Assembly: GCF_900109345.1 (NCBI RefSeq) | Contig: NZ_FNZN01000007.1 | Location: 115,816-179,815 of the forward strand | Direction of reading: 5' to 3' | Source: Maribacter orientalis | GTDB lineage: Bacteria > Bacteroidota > Bacteroidia > Flavobacteriales > Flavobacteriaceae | DNA length: 64,000 nucleotides | Part shown: one piece after another, positions 63,067 through 64,000 of the stretch | Layout: each line of letters opens with the position of its first letter | Numbering within the stretch: position 1 is the first letter of the stretch | Program-made: the position numbers and the translations under genes | The notes under the pieces: model-generated | What the model was told of the DNA's origin: nothing | The model's database searches: none | The model's input: the letters and a program-made list of their open reading frames with translations, nothing else

Positions 63067-63196
63067 TACAACACCGTATATAATTTATTGCTAGTTCTAG
63101 CCTACTTACGAAAATCCTTGCGGATTTTCTATTCGGTTTTTATTTGCTAAATGTCTTGCTAAACCACGCAACAAACCATATACAAACACGTTGCCA
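63067..63196 (+). repeat. attC-like site 2 (130 bp)
   Basis: Left box TACAAC (63067-63072), 3-nt spacer, left stem GTATATAATTTATTGC (63076-63091); right stem GCAACAAACCATATAC (63168-63183), 6-nt spacer, right core GTTGCCA (63190-63196). The stems match at 13/16 and all three differences are A opposite C on the top strand, i.e. T.G on the bottom strand. The internal hairpin is GAAAATCC/GGATTTTC (63110-63129). Confidence 0.75.
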
Positions 63197-63277
63197 CAAA
63201 TATTGAGCAGGTGTAACATAAAGTGAAAAATCGCTCAATAAACTCTTAAAATCAGTACGTAATCGGATTCTAAATAG

Positions 63278-63436
63278 ATGGACCGAATTCATACTCGGTC
63301 GCGGTCTTTACGCAAAAAAGCTTTCCAATCTGTACGGAACGGTTACGCAAGCAGTACGCCAGCTTCCCCCTCCCGGGGTGGCAATTCGCAAGCAACACTT
63401 CAAGTACGCAAGCAAAACGCAAGCAACGCAGCATAG
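63278..63436 (+). CDS. Possible small ORF of cassette 3
   Basis: 52 residues, Arg/Ser/Ala-rich (MDRIHTRSRSLRKKAF at the start), ending 11 bp before the left box of the third attC-like site, which is where a cassette gene normally ends. No homologue recognised and the composition is peculiar, partly due to CGCAAGCA repeats in the DNA. It may be chance; the cassette could also be non-coding and serve as a promoter or spacer. Confidence 0.3.
   Translation: MDRIHTRSRSLRKKAFQSVRNGYASSTPASPSRGGNSQATLQVRKQNASNAA
63346..63425 (+). repeat. Four CGCAAGCA repeats in cassette 3
   Basis: The octamer CGCAAGCA occurs at 63346, 63387, 63407 and 63418. The stretch also holds a C/G-rich run (CCCCCTCCCGGGGTGG), unlike the AT-rich surroundings, and suggests a different origin for this cassette. 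Confidence 0.7.
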
Positions 63437-63446
63437 GAAATACTTG

Positions 63447-63644
63447 TGGCAACAAAACCTAAGTGTAATGCGGTGGTAAAGTTTTTAATCGCAACGTTTG
63501 TGTATATTTATAAAGGCGCAAAATCATTCGGATTTTGCTTCCGATAGTAAAAAATAAACCAAAACAAAATGCTTTCGCTTCGGGACGTGGCGCAAAGGGA
63601 ATCGCTTCCTTAAAACCGCACTACTCTTAGCTCAGGCGTTACAG
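63447..63644 (+). repeat. attC-like site 3 (198 bp)
   Basis: Left box GGCAAC (63448-63453), 5-nt spacer, left stem CTAAGTGTAATGCGGT (63459-63474); right stem ACCGCACTACTCTTAG (63615-63630), 7-nt spacer, right core GTTACAG (63638-63644). Stems match at 14/16. The internal hairpin is GCAAAATC/GATTTTGC (63518-63538). It shares the 15-mer TGTGTATATTTATAA (63499-63513) with site 1 (61911-61925), so these two sites are related. Confidence 0.75.
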
Positions 63645-63737
63645 CACATATGGTACGATATACAAACATCCTTTACAAAGTTATAGAAACATCGTTTACA
63701 CTTTTTAAGTTGCATTTGGAACCAACATTCAGATGCT

Positions 63738-64000
63738 ATGCCTTGGAAAGAACATACGATTATGGAACAAAAAATTGAATTTATCTGTGAATGGCGAACT
63801 GGAAAATACACCATCACGGAGCTTTGTAGAGTCTTTGAAATCTCAAGACCGACGGCTTACAAAATCATTGCCCGGTTTGAAAATGAAGGCTACGAAGGTC
63901 TTAGGGAGCTGTCCAGAAAACCACGTAGCCCGCACCCGAACGCGACCAACGAAAAAGTGTTGGACCGTATATTGAAATTGAAGGAAAAACACAAGGCATG
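63738..64000 (+). CDS. IS481-type transposase, 3' part outside the window
   Basis: The frame from the ATG at 63738 runs open to the window end (87 codons). It begins PWKEHTIMEQKIEFICEW and continues with YTITELCRVFEISRPTAYK, a helix-turn-helix, then RELSRKPRSPHPNAT and KVLDRILKLKEKHKA, which is the N-terminal DNA-binding part of IS481-family transposases as I remember them; the DDE catalytic domain would follow beyond the edge. The gene lies in the fourth cassette, about 100 bp from its start. I could not find a terminal inverted repeat. A competing frame starting at 63733 is a shadow. Confidence 0.85.
   Translation, partial: MPWKEHTIMEQKIEFICEWRTGKYTITELCRVFEISRPTAYKIIARFENEGYEGLRELSRKPRSPHPNATNEKVLDRILKLKEKHKA

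Larger units (their letters stand above)
61355..63638 (+). mobile_element. Integron-like array of three complete cassettes
   Basis: Cassette boundaries placed at the G/TT of the right core give 61355-62047, 62048-63190 and 63191-63638; a fourth starts at 63639. Each holds one ORF (the third only a doubtful one) and ends in an attC-like site. Each cassette's first bases are complementary to its own left box, as expected from excision to a circle and reinsertion. All ORFs point away from the recombinase. Confidence 0.7.
57024..64000. mobile_element. Accessory element inserted at tRNA-Met, right end not in the window
   Basis: Beginning at the 3' end of tRNA-Met, the gene content changes from conserved housekeeping families to two tyrosine recombinases, zinc-ribbon ORFs and cassette ORFs with no recognised family. 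The integrase next to the tRNA is the usual sign of an integrative element. I find no second copy of the tRNA 3' end in the window, so the right boundary is beyond base 64000 or has been lost. Confidence 0.55.

Noticed and set aside
63270..63455. Minus-strand ORF of 61 codons in cassette 3
   Set aside because: It crosses the left box of the attC-like site and has no recognisable features; it is probably the shadow of a GC-rich stretch.
61861..63644. CRISPR array
   Set aside because: The repeats are three long, imperfect inverted repeats around ORFs, not short direct repeats with unique spacers. No cas gene is present anywhere in the window.
57024..64000. Right attachment site of the tRNA-Met element
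   Set aside because: I searched by eye for a second copy of the tRNA 3' end (CCCCCTCTCGCTAC) and found none in the window.

Overview
The window reads as chromosome of a marine-type member of the Flavobacteriaceae (Bacteroidota). The evidence is AT-rich DNA, repeated promoter boxes of the Bacteroidota form TAnnTTTG, a TonB-dependent receptor with a carboxypeptidase-like N-terminal domain, a likely type IX secretion C-terminal domain, bacillithiol synthesis, and many families typical of this group (DUF6146, DUF6787, DUF4290, DUF2911, DUF6340, START-like). I cannot fix the genus from sequence alone.

Layout. 1-6.3 kb: a DUF937 protein cut by the window edge, DUF6146 and DUF6787 proteins, a His/Cys-rich small protein with a His-rich TonB receptor (probable metal uptake), and a Tat-exported sulfite oxidase with its cytochrome c. 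6.3-18.6 kb: folE, lolD, a CPBP protease, a TIGR02757 protein, a di-haem peroxidase with a PhoX-like lipoprotein, and a run of secreted hydrolases (S10, SGNH, M28). 18.6-26.6 kb: tRNA-His, two related TPR histidine kinases, bshB1, a trans-sulfuration enzyme and an M14 peptidase. 26.6-39 kb: a ResB/CcsA cytochrome c assembly fusion, a DUF2520-kdsC-maf-lipoprotein-MscS run, then PIG-L, a 37-residue membrane peptide, a sodium:solute symporter and galactokinase. 39-48.6 kb: DUF2911, a putative T9SS cargo, a SRPBCC-SDR-photolyase operon, DUF6340, an M20 amidohydrolase, and VOC and pirin genes. 48.6-56.9 kb: housekeeping genes murA, DUF4290, DUF493, an ATPase, recQ, fmt, HU, YqgE, a class IV aminotransferase and a START-like protein.

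From tRNA-Met (56950) to the end the DNA is accessory. A tyrosine integrase starts 54 bp past the tRNA 3' end. It is followed by an unrecognised gene, a 36-bp perfect palindrome, two small zinc-ribbon genes and a second tyrosine recombinase.

Downstream of the second recombinase lies the most interesting object in the window: an integron-like cassette array. Three consecutive cassettes (61355-62047, 62048-63190, 63191-63638) each end in a long imperfect inverted repeat. Each repeat has the features of an integron attC site: outer RYAAC/GTTRY boxes, unequal spacers (3-5 against 6-7 nt), an internal hairpin, and mismatches that become G.T wobbles on the bottom strand. The first bases of each cassette are complementary to the left box of that same cassette's own site (10/10, 8/9 and 10/10), as the integron recombination model predicts, and the first cassette identifies an attI-like point at 61354. 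The recombinase appears to lack the insertion typical of IntI and carries an extra N-terminal domain of about 100 residues. An IS481-type transposase gene, cut by the window edge, begins about 95 bp into the fourth cassette.
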